Shown: positions 33,991 through 45,772 of the stretch, piece by piece
Layout of the letters: every line of letters starts with the position of its first letter
Position numbering within the stretch: the first letter of the stretch is position 1
Source of the DNA: Bolinopsis microptera
Taxonomy: Eukaryota; Ctenophora; Tentaculata; Lobata; Bolinopsidae
Length of the DNA stretch: 64,000 nucleotides
NCBI RefSeq assembly: GCF_026151205.1
Contig: NC_087081.1
Coordinates: forward strand, 14,437,340-14,501,339
Direction of reading: 5' to 3'
The notes under the pieces: generated by a model
Database searches by the model: none
What the model was told of the DNA's origin: nothing
What the model saw: the letters and a program-made list of their open reading frames with translations, nothing else
Program-made: the position numbers and the translations under genes

Positions 33991-36949
33991 CCCACCAAAT
34001 TTCGAAGGAAGAAAAGAAACCCACATTGTGACGGTAGGGTAGAAAGTCCTGGAAGAGTGGAAAAGAATTTTCTCCCTATGTCAGCGTTCAAACAGAAAGC
34101 GGAAGCGTAATGCGACATAGATGAGACATGGAAGCGGGTAAAAAATAACCAAGGGTGGCAAAGATATATCCTGGCCGGTATGATGTGCTCAACCGGAGCT
34201 GTCAAATTTAAGGATGCATAACGATAGAACAGGTCTGAGGGTAATGTCTGGAAAATAAAATAATCAAACAACATTACCACTTTCTTAGTAATTTATTTTA
34301 CAGTATGATTATTCGTGTATTTAAATTGCTTACAAAAGCTGGAAATGGAGAAATAAGAAAGCAAAAAAAATAGTAATTCGAGTAATAATTTTTTCCAGGG
34401 GGGGGGGGGGGGGATACAGACCAGTCACTGGCTAAACAGTGAAAAACACATTCGGTCATTCTTACCTTCAAAGAACAAACAGACAGACGGGTGACGAACC
34501 ACCACTCAAAACGAAATCGGAGAGCTCATTAGTCAGAGCTAATGAAACTCGATCTCTACCCCACTGGAGAGGTAACTAGCAGGAATCAGATACTGCGGTC
34601 ATAGGCCTTCCCCAGAGTTGGGCATGTTTCGTGCAAGATCAGGGACAAGAATGCTAATCCGTTCAAAAATGCTCTGCCAAGTTAGGGTACAATGGACAAT
34701 CCCACTGGCATGTGTGAAGAATTTGCATCAGGGGTAGTGCACCGAAAGAGCTCAAACCTCCATATAGAGGCAGAAGAAAGTAGAAAGTGTTAGTAACCGT
34801 TACTGGGACCCTGTGGAACTTGCTTCTCTGGCGAGCTTGAGGAGCGAGGTTGCTGCGAACTTGTTGAAGCTAACGGTTCCCAGTATTTGCCGTCGAAACC
34901 ATCTCGCGGCAAAAAGAACATCATTGCCCTCAGAAAAATGGACCAAAAATCACTTGAAGTTAGAGCTAGGATATCGATCAACATGGGCTAAAATCTTCAA
35001 CTTAGTCAAACTTCGGTCTGAAACAACAAAATTATTCGTGTTGGTCAGAGGGCCTGTTTTACGTCGTAACAAGAAGAGCACCTTATATCTTATCACTAAA
35101 AACAATGGAATATTTGTGGTTGAGGAATTTAAAGTTAGTTATAAGTTCCCTCGAAAGATGTTTCATATCATATAAGGCTGTGGGCTATATATAAGCAAGG
35201 GGCACGAAGTGCTGAGCTGTTAAGCGTGCTAAAGTCGAAGAAGCAATTGGAAACATAACAGAAAGGCGATCACTTCTTCACAGTCTATTTAAAGATGAAG
35301 AGAATAGTTAATACAGCGTGAGGGCTGCGATCGCATGGATGTGTTCTATCAAACCAATTGATGTTTAAGTTCATCATAGGCAGTATGAACAATTCGTTCT
35401 TGAAAGTTTTAAGCTCTTAAAGCTTGCATTGCGCATTTAAAGCCACACACTATCTTTAATGAAGCAATGATCGAAACATGCTTTTGGGAAGTCAACTCCT
35501 CAAGATCGGCTTTTAATTAAAAGATGCGGGAATATGTGGTCTAGCAAAAGAAAAAACGAGACTGATGTGTTTTATAAAAGTTTGTTAAACTCTGGATTCT
35601 GCAATCTAAGGTGTATCGTAAACGATATGGTGAACACCCAAAACAGCTTTCTATAAGGGAAGTTACAGCAAGTGTTGAAATCGGTAAGCTCGTACCTGAA
35701 AAAAAACCGTTCACTTTGAAGTCTTATCAAATTGTCTTATTAATTTCTTCGGAGTGGATGGTACCTGCGTCAATCCCCCATAATATAGATGTTGCAGAGG
35801 TAATCAAATCCTGCCGTGTACATTTTTCGTAATCCATAGATTAGTTTTGGTTAAGATAATGGGTGATTGGCTACAATCTGTCCTTCTGTTGAGGAGAGAT
35901 ATTAGTTATATATTGATCCGATGTGGTGGCCTACAGCCTGCAGGCGTACAGGTACATTTGTTTAATACAACAGCATCAATGTGCTCTCGGACAGTTTTGT
36001 CGGACATTTGCTCTATCTGTAAAGCTTAAGAATAAGTTGACAATAATTATTTTCATCTTAAATTTATTTCTGTTTCAAAACACTTGACAAGAAATTTGCT
36101 TGCCGTTTCTGCACGAAATTATAATTAGTAATTTTTTTTCAATCTGGGATTGAAAAGAATCAAGTACTCACGTTAAAATTTGGTAACTTCACAACGTAAT
36201 CTGCATTCTCCAATCGAATTTACGGACTTACTCAGGCCTCATCGTTTTAAGTTTTGACATTTCTGTTGTCTAGGGGGGACACTATTGGCTATTTATAGAA
36301 ATCTTCTAGATGTTTTGCTTGGATGTTATGACAGATATTTACTAATTCCAAGTTCATTTCTTTTGACTGGACTGCAGTCATAAAGACAGCCCAGTTACCA
36401 GGCGACCTGGGGGACTAGGGGGCTTATCTTTTTTCTGGGGTTCAATTTTTCCGGGGGGGGGGGGTGACAGAATCTAACTAACAGAATAAAGAATGCTGGT
36501 TCTAGAAATCGGGGAAGAAGAGGGAGTAGGAGGCCCCGAGGTTGAAGAGGGGCAGAAGAGGGGGGCTGCGGCAGGAAGAGGGAGAAAATACAGCACCGGC
36601 TCCAGGTCCAAGCTAACCGGCCTACCGGTCCAGCTAAACCGGTATTATTTACCCAACGAGGTGATTGAATATAAATGGAGGGATCGTACTTTTGACAGCG
36701 TTTTTTTTGCATGAAATGTTAATTTGTAACTTTTGCAGAGTAGACAGAAAAAAGATTAAGGTTATTTCATGATTTTAATAGGATTTCCATGAGTTAATAG
36801 GACGGTTTGAAGGGGACAGATGCAGGGAAACACTATACTAAAACTTCTTAGCGATCAAAGAGAATAAGAAACAATCCTTTAAGTTATTTCTATCTCTAAT
36901 AAATTAGACTGCGTTGTGGGCCATTTCCGTCAAATTTGTCAGTATTTAG
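33991..36949. other. No convincing gene
   Basis: A run of 16 G lies at 34398-34413. The ORF 34813-35175 (+, GTG start) is 120 codons without a family match. The opposite strand at 34790-34930 reads GFDGKYWEPLASTSSQQPRS to a stop after a plausible acceptor and could be a terminal exon. A G run occurs near 36450. None is supported well enough to call. Confidence 0.35.
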
Positions 36950-37191
36950 CCGAATTTTAGCTTTCATTTAGATTCACGTCTCCCGAAATAAAACTGCGAA
37001 CAAAGTGAACTGGAACTTAAGTAAACTGAAAAACAAATTTTCGTCACGCATTGGACTTTATCAAGTGGAACCTTGATAAGTTCCAATGCGTGACGAACAT
37101 TTGGTTTTTTACAGTTTCTTAGTTCTTGTTTCACTTTGTTTCGCAGTTGTATTCGGGAGACATGAAGTCAAAAATGAAAGCTAAATTCGTC
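36950..37191. mobile_element. 242 bp foldback (MITE-like) element
   Basis: 36950-37065 and 37072-37191 are imperfect reverse complements. The best part is TTCGTCACGCATTGGA...TCCAATGCGTGACGAA. Outer blocks such as AGCTTTCATTT / AAATGAAAGCT also pair. No coding. Confidence 0.7.
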
Positions 37192-38186
37192 TCAAACTCC
37201 GCTCAGCTTAGATCTATTTAGCAGTATTTAAACAATAACTGTTACAATTTCAAGTATATTTAATTATGATTTATTTCCTATTTGGGATAATAATATTAGT
37301 TGATTATATTTCGAGATGTATGATGTAGTAGTCACTTTGATAATTCTAAATCGAATTCTGTTTTGCTTACATTAATACTTTATGATTCATAAATTAAAGC
37401 AGGTTTATTACATTCTATTCTTTGTATGTTATAAGCAGCTTTTTATCGGACAAAGTGGTTTGCTAGCTTTTTGCAGAGTACATCTCACTCATCTAATCTA
37501 CATTAAATATTATACCACATCTATAATTATTACCTATAATTTCTTCAGAAAAGTCGCAGCGGGCTTAAGTAGGAAACCAAAATAGGTTTCTATGTTGTTA
37601 GAAGTACCTATAAAAGTGCATCTAACAGGACGGAGGCAGAAACAAGGGTTTGGTTTTCCAATCAACTCTTGAGGTGATTAAGCGCTACATTTAAACATTC
37701 ATGTCAACCATCAAAATGTGTATCAATTGATGGACAATGCAAGACGCACGAAACTGCAACGACCAGTTAAAAAATTTACTAAAGAAGTTCTTTCGGCTTT
37801 GTGTTAATAGTATTGTATTTTTATTCTTTAACTGTCTCCTGAATATAAACCTCTTTCATTTCTTTTCATCTTTTCGTCTTTTTACATTATTGATTATTCA
37901 TTTTTCTTCTTCGTATCTTTGCCCAATATTTTCTTTTCTTTCATCATTTTTTCTTTGTAATCTCAATATGATATTTTTTACCACTTAATTTTCTTTCATT
38001 CTTATTTTCTGTTTTTCTTGTTTGAAGTCTCAATACAACATGAACTATATCTTATTTTTTATTTTTCAAGGCAATTTAATTTCGGTCATTACCATTAACT
38101 CTAAAAAACTATGTCAGTACAGCTTTCATTATCGATGCTGCGGATTACGATACAGCAGCAGCCAGCAGAGTTTGACAGTATCCAAG
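37192..38186. other. No gene recognised
   Basis: AT-rich. 37850-38045 is pyrimidine-rich and similar to 27050-27170. Confidence 0.4.
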
Positions 38187-38365
38187 TGGGCCCCGACATG
38201 TTTTCGCGAACAGGAGTTTCCGAACGGTGTGTTAGGGTTAACCCAACCCTAACCTAACCCTAACTGTCCTAACCCCTAACCCTAACCCTTAAACCTTAAC
38301 CCGGGTCGAAAACACTTGTTCAGGACTCCTGTTCGCAACACATGTCGGGCGGGGGTGCAGCTGTC
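38187..38365. mobile_element. Foldback element containing telomere-like CCCTAA repeats
   Basis: The left arm CCCCGACATGTTTTCGCGAA (38191 on) and the right arm around 38318-38350 (inverted CCCGACATGTGTTGCGAA) bracket 38228-38305. That interval is made of CCCTAA-type repeats with errors. It is an interstitial telomere-like tract carried within inverted repeats. Confidence 0.7.
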
Positions 38366-38738
38366 AGCCTATTTTACCTATAATTACTGTTACCTTAAGA
38401 CATATACCCTACAGTCATCCCCCATCTTTCGGTTATTTCCATGAACTAGTTTCCAGGTATATAGAGATAACGTTTTCTTGTGTCGTGCTAGTTGTTTTAA
38501 TACAATAACCTAGTGTATTGAGTAGTTTCATTAGGGAAACCTCACAGAGCTACTGGATGCTGCCCGGAGTTTTTATAAAACAGTGGCGACGGAGTTACGT
38601 ATAATGATTAGCCATTCCAGATTCATAGGAAATTGCCTGTAAGCGGGCAACCAGAACACTCTAAACTTTTACATATATGAAGCTTACAAATTGAATTATT
38701 TAAGCTGAGAAAGAAATCTTTTCCATCTTGGCTACTAA

Positions 38739-38867
38739 AAAGGGCCCAAATTAAACCACCCTGAACTCTATGATGCATCCATCAAAGAAATTTTGTGGTT
38801 ATGCGAACGCCGGGATCATTTAATGCAATATCCGGACATTAGCTTTGAAGCACTGGCCACTAAGTAG
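38739..38867 (+). pseudogene. Coding remnant, possibly transposon DNA-binding protein (part 1)
   Basis: A 42-codon open segment reads KLNHPELYDASIKEILWLCE, then RRDHLMQYPDISFEALATK to a stop. The helix-rich, charged composition is clearly protein-like. The family is unrecognised. It may belong with the broken frames at 39078-39373. Confidence 0.3.
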
Positions 38868-39077
38868 ACTATTCTGAGGAGTGCCATGAGTTATCATGGG
38901 ATATGTCGGCAATAGATTTAGATATAATTTTATACGGTTTTATAAACTTTTCTATAAACAAGGACGGTACGAGTATAAATTGTTATTATTTCAAAAATTA
39001 TTATTACGTAATAATTTAAAAAATATTTTGTTTATATTAATAAGAGGATTGAAGAGAAGCCTACTTGTGATGGCTAA

Positions 39078-39373
39078 TCACCACACCAGATTGGAGAACA
39101 CTCCAAAGGATTCATAAGATCGTGGACAGAAGAATGGCACAAACGATTCAAGACCAAACTCCCAAACACCTATCAAAACGGGAAGTACAAAAGAGGATAA
39201 GGGAGGTGATTAAGTGCACATTGAAGAGATTGCAGCAACCCGTCAGCAACAACAGCTCACGGGAGGAGGCGAGAATAGTGCCAGTGCCCCAACGGAAGAC
39301 AGTAGCAGAAAACTCCAGATCATGAGGAGGTTTGAAGCAAATCTACCGAAGCGGAGATGTTCCCTAAGGAGGT
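39078..39373 (+). pseudogene. Frameshifted coding remnant (part 2)
   Basis: Three consecutive frames carry protein-like sequence on the + strand: KGFIRSWTEEWHKRFKTKLP...QNGKYKRG (to 39219), a middle KRIREVIK, then HIEEIAATRQQQLTGGGENS ending LPKRRCSLRR at about 39373. Joining them needs two frame changes, so it is a pseudogene or contains assembly indels. The WTEEWHKRF-type helix suggests a SANT/trihelix-like or transposon-associated DNA-binding protein. This is only a guess. Confidence 0.3.
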
Positions 39374-39375
39374 GA

Positions 39376-40645
39376 AACGAAAGGAATCTTAATAACAGAT
39401 GCAATAAAATGGACCATTGAAGAATCTAGAACGGATTCACTACCACCCTTCCCAAAAAATACCAGGGATACAAGGGTCTATGGTCAATTGAGAAGGCAAT
39501 TGTGTAAAAGTTAGATCGTGAGGTTTCGATATATTAACTTTGTTAACAGCGGCATTATGTAATGTTAGGAGAAGTGTGAGTTTTTAATTTATTATTAGGA
39601 ACACTTTATTGTGAATGTGGTAGTATAAGGACCGTTACACATTTCCGGGTTAGTGCGACATTTTCGTGTAAGAGTATAGTTTAGATCTAGCCCCATTCCC
39701 ATTACGAAGGGAGCCATCAACATCCTCCTACATTAATACTAAATCTAGATGAGGGGGTGAAGCAGCGAGGATGAGGGCTGGCTTGAAAACTTTTTGAAAA
39801 CTAAGGATTGGGGGGCAGAGGAGTTGTTGGTGAAGATGAGGAGAGTGGCGGAACGGGGTGATGTCCAGCATACAGAAGTGTAGGCAGGGACGAAGAAAGG
39901 TTTTCAGAACTCGGAGGGGAGTACCAATTGGTGAAAGTGAAATCAAACAACAGGTGGGCAGTTGAGTGCGAGTTCAAACAGCGACTCGCGTGATTGGGCG
40001 AGATTCGCGCGGAATTCGTCCAACACGCGACTTGGGCACTGGACGGGCATGGACAGCCTGGTGAGGCCTCAGAAACATGGAGAGGACTTTCTGAGGACTT
40101 CTATTTTGTTTTGATATTTTATTGTATTTATTTATTGTTGGATTCACGAGTTTCATTTGGTTTAACTTCAAATTTGTTACTTGAATAATATTTTGTAGAT
40201 TTTTGTGTTTGATTTTTGTATTCCTTTATCTTCTAAACCTCCCTTTATCCGCTTGTCTAACCTTCTATCACTTTTCTGTTACTAGCATGTCATCATCCTG
40301 AGGGAGCCTCGTTCGTAAACCGTCGCCCGAGACACGACTGCCATCAGCAGTGCGTATACGACGACCGGCAAAGGAGTTAGAAGAACTCAAGAAACGCCTC
40401 AGGGGCGGGCAGAAAGAAGAATAAGAGACTAACAGTGGAAGGAGAGATACTTGGCGGATATCAAAGGCGGCAAAGAATGGGCAACCCAGCCGGGGGCGCC
40501 CCCGCATATTTCACAGCCCCACCTCGCCAGCACAGAGCAGGGACAAAAAGGATTTTCGCGGCATGATTAGACTGCAGTTAGACAGAATAGGCCAAATGAG
40601 GCCAAAATAGAAGATAACCCTACAACTTCGTTCAATCAATTTCAG
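39376..40645. other. No convincing gene; upstream flank of the TM exon
   Basis: Purine-rich at 39700-39960. GCAGGGACAAAAAGGATTTT at 40537 resembles one end of the TIR element at 57876-57980. Other exons of the receptor gene ending at 40949 were not found here. Confidence 0.4.
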
Positions 40646-40949
40646 AAATAGTCGATGAAGTGTTAATTACAGTGACAGTTATCATCGTCCTCATCGTCCT
40701 GGCATTCTTAGTTCTTGTCATATTGTTCATTCTAAAGAGAAAGGGAAAAATCCAAACAAAGAGGTTTGTTATGTTTTTTTATTACATTCCGACTTTTAGC
40801 GTCTAAAAAATTGCTCATAATAATAAGCTTAACATTATTAACATTATGTTTCCAGAAACAAGAAAAGCCAAAAAATAGAAATGGGAAGCAAACCGACAAG
40901 AAGCACATACGTCGTTGAAAACAGTGGCGTTATTGGGACAGAAAACTAG
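40646..40949 (+). CDS. Type I membrane protein, last two exons (TM helix and cytoplasmic tail)
   Basis: Exon 40646-40763 follows TCAATCAATTTCAG, is entered in phase 1, and encodes IVDEV followed by a long Leu/Ile/Val-rich membrane helix (about 23 residues) and a KRKGK stop-transfer cluster. Its donor is AG|GTTTGT. The second exon, 40856-40949, follows ATTATGTTTCCAG. The split AG|A codon keeps the frame and it encodes a short tail, NKKSQKIEMGSKPTRS, then TYVVENSGVIGTEN and TAG. An AATAAA lies at 41027, about 80 nt after the stop. This is the 3' end of a single-pass receptor or adhesion protein. Phase-1 entry is what Ig-type ectodomain exons require, as at 57.3-59.5 kb on the same strand. Ectodomain exons were not found upstream, so the identity is inferred. 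Confidence 0.6.
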
Positions 40950-41026
40950 ATACCATGCATTTTATAAGGGACTTAAATTGATTTTTATTTTATTGCAAAT
41001 TTCTCTTTCGACAATATTTTCAATTC

Positions 41027-41032
41027 AATAAA
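41027..41032 (+). terminator. Polyadenylation signal AATAAA
   Basis: First AATAAA after the stop codon of the TM/tail exon. A second AATAAA-like site lies about 50 nt further on. Confidence 0.5.
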
Positions 41033-41926
41033 AAGGGTCTTTCTTATTCTAGATTTCTGTTGATACAAAATGAAAAGAAAATAAACAACTGAGTGTACCT
41101 TTTGTGTAATTTCTTGAAGTGTTTATATTTTGATTTGTTCGTATACCTTAGTTCGTTTAATTATGACGGGTTAAATTTTGCGGTCTTTCAGAAATTCCGC
41201 CATAATTTTACCCATCATTATTTATACCCGCCATAATAAAAACCCGCCGAGTCAATTGTTGGAGTTCCAACAGGATGAATGGCATAATGATTTGATCGTT
41301 CCTCTATTAAATTGATACAAGCGTCGTGAACTCACTTTTTGGGTAACGAGGTAGTTTTATTCAAAAAAATCGAATTATCTGGTTGCAACGGACGCACTAG
41401 TACTGTTAAAATGATTGAAATCGTGCTATGATACGTAATACGTATTACTATTACTTATTCATACTTATTACCTAGTCGACGGAGGTTAAACTGATTTTGG
41501 AGAATGGTCGAAATGTTCAGTTTATTGAGGAGAAGGTACCCAAACCAGAACAAGGACTTGCATATTGTCCGTCATAAATGCACGAACTAATGTAACTGTA
41601 AGTTTATAATTTTTATAATCAATTATTGCAGTATAGCAAAATGTGCATATTCAACAGATATGCTAATGTAAATATACACTATTGAACTATAACATTGATG
41701 TTATCACATTTTGCGTGGCGTTTTAAAATGCTCCTGTGTTTTGCATTGCTCTAAATTCATCGTAACATAAGTACAATTATGCCGCTAACATTCTGGAACC
41801 CTCAATGGCTTGAGCCTTCAATTTCATCAAAACGCTTAAAACCTGGAGTTTTACTTTTTATTTTTATTTCCTAAGAAAATTATACATATGCTTTGTCATT
41901 CACCTAAAAGCTTATGATAAACAAAA
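41033..41926. other. No gene recognised
   Basis: AT-rich. Short inverted words (GGGTTAAATTTTGCGG / CCGCCATAATTTTACCC) near 41168-41217 suggest repeat debris. Confidence 0.35.
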
Positions 41927-42739
41927 TCATAGATGATACGTACGAACTCTACGAACTCCTCAGTGACAACGAACTCTACGAACTCATCAACCCAAAATTA
42001 CGAACTCTTGAGGAGTTCGTTTTGTACAACTTACGTAAAATGAAATTAAACAGAAATTGTATTTACAATTCAGCCAATTCAACACATAACATACGATTGT
42101 AAAACAACTAAATATATTGGTACTCGAAACTTCTACCACGCGTCGCGTGTACACTGTACATTTCACAGTACAAGGACTGGTCGATCGACTGGAACATTCT
42201 GGCGCCAATAGTTTGCGCGCGCACGTTCCCTGGACACGTTGCAGAAAACTTCAACTTGTACTTCTGGCGTTGCGTTTCGTTTTCTTCTGCTGTAAACAGC
42301 TGTGATCACACCGAATGTACATTGTACATTCAGTGTTCATGTATGATGTATACATTTTATTTTGCCATGTACAGCAGACTGAACTATTTGAAATTGAAGT
42401 GCACTGTGTATAGACTTATAGGTATTATAGGTATATAGTTAATGATTCAAATGTCATTGTAGGTACAACTTTACAACAAGTGAGTAAAATTTAACATTCT
42501 GTATTGCTCGTTATTTATTTATTTATACAAAAATATTATAGTTTTATTCTTTATTTTTACCCCAATAAATATCTGAGATCATGCGAGAAATCCTGAGCTG
42601 ATTACTTAAAAAAAAAAACATTTTCCATGTTTTTTTTTGAAAAATTGACTAACGAACTCCAACGAACTCTAACGAACTCCAAATTTTGAACGAACTCCAC
42701 GAACTCTACGCCAAAAATCAACGAACTCCGCATCTATGA
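41927..42739. mobile_element. 0.81 kb element with short TIRs and GAACTC subterminal repeats
   Basis: TCATAGATG at 41927-41935 pairs with CATCTATGA at 42731-42739. Just inside each end lie clusters of ACGAACTC (five copies plus one inverted at about 41942-42022, six at about 42652-42728). No long ORF is present. Clustered subterminal repeats resemble transposase-binding sites of DNA transposons. Confidence 0.55.
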
Positions 42740-42937
42740 ACAAAATAACTAAAAGTATTGACATACCGCAATTTTCACCTCCAATTATTTGCATTCTTGA
42801 AATTCTTTATTATTGTCTTTTTATCATCAGCAGATAGAACTTACCCTTTCGTCATGGCTGGTAAATATGTTTGAATAGAATAAAATAATACATTGTGAAA
42901 ATGTGAATGCACATACATCGTTACAAGAAATAGGGTA

Positions 42938-43012
42938 AAATTTCTTACCTGGGCGAAATACAGTGCGTTTAGAACTGCTGTACTGTGTTCCAATTGTCGC
43001 TTTGTATTAGGG
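42938..43012. repeat. 75 bp direct repeat, copy 1
   Basis: AAATTTCTTACCTGGGCGAA through TGTCGCTTTGTATTAGG is nearly identical to 45773-45846. The second copy continues into the dispersed repeat at 45820-46390. Confidence 0.75.
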
Positions 43013-43900
43013 TAATAGTAGAGGCTCTTACGGGCAAATAAGGCACTTTTCTGCTGGAGCCCCTAGGCTCCTGGGATTATTGTTTTATGAACTAGTAAGT
43101 TAGTAAGTAGTGCCGTATTGATAGCCGATCTCAGATGCCAATATGGGGGCTGTATGGACATGTGCTGACGGTTATTTGCTTTTTCCCGCGCACCTCGCTC
43201 AATCACAGAGTATATAACTATAAGTATATACTCGAACTTGATTTCAATATAATATATTCACACAACTCCTATAGATGCTTACTTGACGATATTATTATTA
43301 CGTCAAGTAACCATCTAGGAGTAGATTTACTTTTTTAGTGTTAATACAATAAACAATGGTTAACCGTAGGATAAATATTAATAATTAAAAGCAACCATAC
43401 GGAGATAACATTTTACTTATAGTAAGTTCAACTCATTTTAAACTTAAAAAATAAAAGCCTTCTTTAAAAAAGAAAACATTTCAATTTAAGGTTCTGATCT
43501 CACATAAAAACAAATTAAAATTTTAATATGATATCCGAGAATTGTTCGTGAGGTATAAGTTATTCTGAATTGTCATCACATCGTAGAAAATCATTGATAG
43601 AACTTGACTGCAAGTCCCCTTCTGTGTTCTGGAAGAAATTGAATTGTCTTATATAGTCTCATATTAAAATGATTACTGGGTAAGGGTTTCCAAATTTTAG
43701 CTAATTTGATTTAATGATGGCTCTGTGGCACAGTTCTGTCTGCTTGTGTAATGGGATAATGATTAATCACTCTACACTCGACTGTCACGTAACTTTTTCA
43801 ACCCGTTCTCTAGCTGGTCCTGAACGACTATTCCGATTCGAAACTCTAACCCTCTAATCTGATCCCAAACCTCAACCAATCCTTAACAAAAGCATATGCT
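43013..43900. other. No gene recognised
   Basis: AT-rich. CCCTAA-like words begin to appear near 43850. Confidence 0.4.
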
Positions 43901-43944
43901 GAAACCCTAACCCTAACGAGAAATTAGACTAACTTCCTTATACG

Positions 43945-44925
43945 GTCATATCACGTGATCGAGACAGTTTTGCGCCAATATCTCGTCAGTGGAGCATTTT
44001 AACCCTATGTTAATGTCGTAGGGTGTGATTCGGAATCAGCATCCAAAAATAAATCGAATAAAGTTGGTTTCAACTGTCGGGGGCTATTTGAGAACAATCT
44101 CGAAGATCGACTGTAGAGTGATTTAGCACGCTTGAACCAAAGTCACGTGATAATTTTAAGGCAAGCGAATTAGTAAACCCCAGCCGGTAGAGTTAGCTGG
44201 GAAAAAGTCAGTACCTGTTCAACATGAAGGTCTCCTATCATCGGAAAGTAGGTTTTAAGGTCGTATCCCGGAAAGGAAAACCCGCATTTGCTTGGACAGC
44301 ACATACAAGGGGGCATCCGACGACCGACACATCCACTGCTAGCTTTTGGTCGGGATTAAGGACGTTTTTGGCTGCTGTTTCCAAATCGATACAGTGCTTT
44401 TGCATCACGGGAGTGTTCGGTTGCTCAAAGAGCAAGGGGAGAATCCCGTTTACTGTACTCTGGTCTTGTGGCTTGACTGACCGTTCTTAATCTTGCCTGG
44501 ATTGGAAGACAAAACTTGTCAGACTGAGGTCATCTGGTGTGTCTTGCGCCGAGCTGTTCACTATTAACTACACCTCTAACCCTAACCTGACTCTGAGCAC
44601 TAAACAATCGAATTCGTGTTTTACTTGCCTGTCACGTGACCAAAACAGTTTTCCCATAACTCTACAGAAAAGTATTTTACCCTACGTTCTGTTAGTTAGA
44701 GACAGAGTAAGGATTAGGGCAAGGGTTGTGGTGAGGGTTAGGACATATGAATAGTTTCGGGGTTAAAGTTACGGTTACTTTATTTTAGGGTTAGGGTTAA
44801 TATTAACAATTAGGAGATTAGGAATATGCTTAAACCGTTTTGTTTGGCTGCAAAACCAATACCATGAAAAGCAAAGTCACGTGATAATTTTAAGGCAAGC
44901 GAGTTAGTAAAAGCCAGCGCCAAGA
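43945..44925. repeat. CACGTG-bearing repeat modules with telomere-like words
   Basis: Copies of the module at 60-245 occur at 43945-44110 and 44618-44690. A second unit (AAAGTCACGTGATAATTTTA...) occurs at 44142-44190 and 44875-44925. CCCTAA-type words lie to the left (43905, 44575) and TTAGGG-type words to the right (44750-44800). This suggests a foldback arrangement. The ORFs at 44224-44490 and 44539-44754 are within the repeat. Confidence 0.55.
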
Positions 44926-45745
44926 AATTTAGCGTGAACTTTCACAAACCGACATTTAGCGCTAAATGTTAACTGTCGCAAAACCGACATTCTCCGCTTT
45001 CTAGCGCTTTCTAGCGCTATCTAACGCTAAACAGCGCTAAATAGCCTGAACTGTCGTGAACTGACATCTAGCGCTAGATATTGATAACGCTATCTAGCGC
45101 TAAATGTCGCCGCGTCAGAAGTCATCAGATGTCGACATCTAGCGCTAGATAGCGCTAAATGTCGTGGTAACATATAGCGCTAGATAGCGCTATCTAGCGC
45201 AATCTGTCGCCCACAAAAAGGACATAAATTCTATGCAAATAGCGCTAGCTGTCGCCTGGCGACATTGTCGCGTAATTAGTGTTATATGAAGCTATATAGC
45301 GTCATCTAGCGTCATCTAGCGTCATGTAGCGTCATATAGCGCTATATAGCGCTAGATGGCGATATTGGAAAGGTGTCGCGCAATTGGCGGCATTGTCGCT
45401 ATTTAGCGCTATCTAGCGTCATTTAGCGTCATGTATCGCCATATAGCGCTATATAGCGCTAGATGGCGATATTGGAAAGGTGTCGCGCAATTGGCGGCAT
45501 TGTCGCTATTTAGCGCTATCTAGCGTCATTTAGTGTCATTTAGCGTCATCTAGCGTCATTTAGCGTCATCTAGCGTCATCTAGCGTCATCTAGCGTCATC
45601 TAGCGTCATCTAGCGTCATCTAGCGTCATCTAGCGTCATCTAGCGTCGTCTAGCGTCATCTAGCGTCATTTAGCGTCATCTATCATCATCAGGCGACATA
45701 TCACGCTAGATGACGCTATATGACGCTATAATATGACGCTAGATG
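44926..45745. repeat. TAGCGCTA / TAGCGTCATC satellite-like array
   Basis: 44926-45330 consists of scrambled AGCGCTA and CTAGCGCTAGAT palindromes. At about 45332-45534 a unit of about 106 bp (containing GATATTGGAAAGGTGTCGCG) is duplicated in tandem. 45521-45690 is 17 units of the 10-mer TAGCGTCATC with few variants. At 45700-45740 the orientation flips (GATGACGCTA). Confidence 0.85.
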
Positions 45746-45772
45746 TCGAATTTCAACTATCGGCAAAGGTCC

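Noticed and set aside
34813-35175. 120-codon ORF on the + strand
   Set aside because: Starts only at GTG, has no recognisable domain, and the opposite strand is equally plausible in part.
43720-43800. tRNA-like A box (TGGCACAGTTCTG) suggesting a tRNA gene or SINE head
   Set aside because: No matching B box or cloverleaf could be drawn; no tRNA gene was found anywhere in the window by eye.
45521-45690. Regular short repeats resembling a CRISPR-like array
   Set aside because: Units are contiguous 10-mers with no spacers, in a eukaryotic context; this is a tandem repeat.
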